Both the position numbers and the translations under genes were made by a program. Under the pieces are notes generated by a model. The model was not told where the DNA came from. It saw nothing but the letters and a program-made list of their open reading frames with translations, and ran no database searches. A stretch of DNA of 5,652 nt, taken from NCBI GenBank assembly GCA_035761805.1, contig DASTQL010000116.1:1-5652 (forward strand), given 5' to 3'. Of this stretch, positions 5,277-5,652 are shown one piece after another; the stretch's first letter is position 1, and each line of letters starts with the position of its first letter. Origin of the DNA: DASTQL01 sp035761805 (GTDB lineage: Bacteria > Actinomycetota > Actinomycetes > Jiangellales > Jiangellaceae).

Positions 5277-5652
5277 CGGCCGTGGGCGTCCGCGTCCACG
5301 GCGGCTCGTACATCGACTCCCTCCAGCTGATGGCGACGACGGTGACGATGGAGGAGAGCGGCGGGGTCGAGTGGGCCGGGGCGTTCATGGCCACGCCCCG
5401 CGGCCTCCAGGAGCTCGGCGCCTCGGGGTTCGCCCAGCACCTTCCCCCCGGACTCGGCGGGAACGACCTGGTGCTCGCCGTACGGGCGAGCGACGACGAC
5501 GCCGTGGAGCAGGCCCTCGAGTCCGGCCGCCGGATCGCCTTCGGCGAGCGCGACAACGGCGACGTCAGGTCCGCTGCCACGCTGCCCGGGAGCATCGCCG
5601 ATGCCGTGCGACACCAGCCGGGGACGAACGTCGCCGTCATCTCCGTCCCGGG
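5273..5652 (+). CDS. fdrA: FdrA-like protein, N-terminal part (runs off window)
   Basis: The frame from GTG 5273 stays open for 126 complete codons to the right edge. It begins MTAVGVRVHGGSYIDSLQLM and continues with FMATPRGLQELGASGF (38-53), GNDLVLAVRASDDDAVEQAL (63-82) and a closing NVAVISVP (119-126). These match the N-terminal segment of FdrA: a first block ending D-S-L-M, then the M-x-T-P block, the A-V-R block and N-x-A-x-I-S-V. FdrA resembles succinyl-CoA synthetase subunits. In E. coli, FdrA with YlbE and YlbF is reported to form oxamic transcarbamylase (AllFGH), feeding carbamoyl phosphate to carbamate kinase. Homologues of ylbE (DUF1116) and ylbF (DUF2877) would be expected just past the edge. 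Full FdrA is about 550 residues, so most of the protein is outside. A second in-frame GTG at 5282 is a possible start. Confidence 0.85.
   Translation, partial: MTAVGVRVHGGSYIDSLQLMATTVTMEESGGVEWAGAFMATPRGLQELGASGFAQHLPPGLGGNDLVLAVRASDDDAVEQALESGRRIAFGERDNGDVRSAATLPGSIADAVRHQPGTNVAVISVP

Noticed and set aside
5165..5640. Minus-strand frames at the right edge
   Set aside because: They are shadows of the carbamate kinase 3' end and the clear FdrA-like N-terminal coding sequence.

Overview
The window is very GC-rich, packed with genes, and uses GTG as well as ATG starts behind clear purine-rich ribosome binding sites. This points to a high-GC actinobacterial chromosome; I cannot name the genus. 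I see no rRNA, tRNA, CRISPR array, insertion sequence or phage gene. Seven genes fill nearly all of it, and the only non-coding stretches are three short control regions (802-857, 3441-3525, 4222-4313) and a 14-bp convergent gap (1806-1819).

Layout: (1) A ComA/phosphosulfolactate synthase-like gene (19-801, minus) diverges from an AIR-synthase-related gene of the sll0787 type (858-1805, plus). (2) The AIR-synthase-like gene converges on a two-gene minus-strand unit: a radical SAM protein of the MSMEG_0568 type (2274-3440) followed, with a 41-bp overlap, by a GNAT acetyltransferase of the MSMEG_0567/Sll0786 type (1820-2314). (3) Upstream of these on the same strand is an unrecognised 231-residue protein (3526-4221). 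(4) Divergent from it, a carbamate kinase (4314-5276, plus) overlaps by 4 bp the start of an FdrA-like gene (5273 to the right edge, incomplete).

The radical SAM, GNAT and AIR-synthase-like genes are the signature core of the conserved nitrilase-associated cluster often called Nit1C, known from cyanobacteria, mycobacteria and proteobacteria and linked to nitrogen starvation and cyanide/nitrile nitrogen use. Here the core lies in an unusual setting. No nitrilase, flavoprotein or Sll0783-type gene is inside the window, the AIR-like gene is on the opposite strand, and the neighbours are a ComA homologue and a carbamoyl-phosphate module (carbamate kinase plus FdrA). A 9-base word, GTTCAC(C/T)AT, occurs in each of the three control regions and was not found elsewhere by eye. 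It may be a shared operator or promoter element that ties the locus together.

Inference: the locus probably handles a small nitrogen compound, with the ATP-dependent AIR-synthase-like enzyme, the radical SAM enzyme and the acetyltransferase modifying it. The right-hand module would recover ATP, ammonia and CO2 from a carbamoyl group. The actual substrate cannot be read from the sequence.
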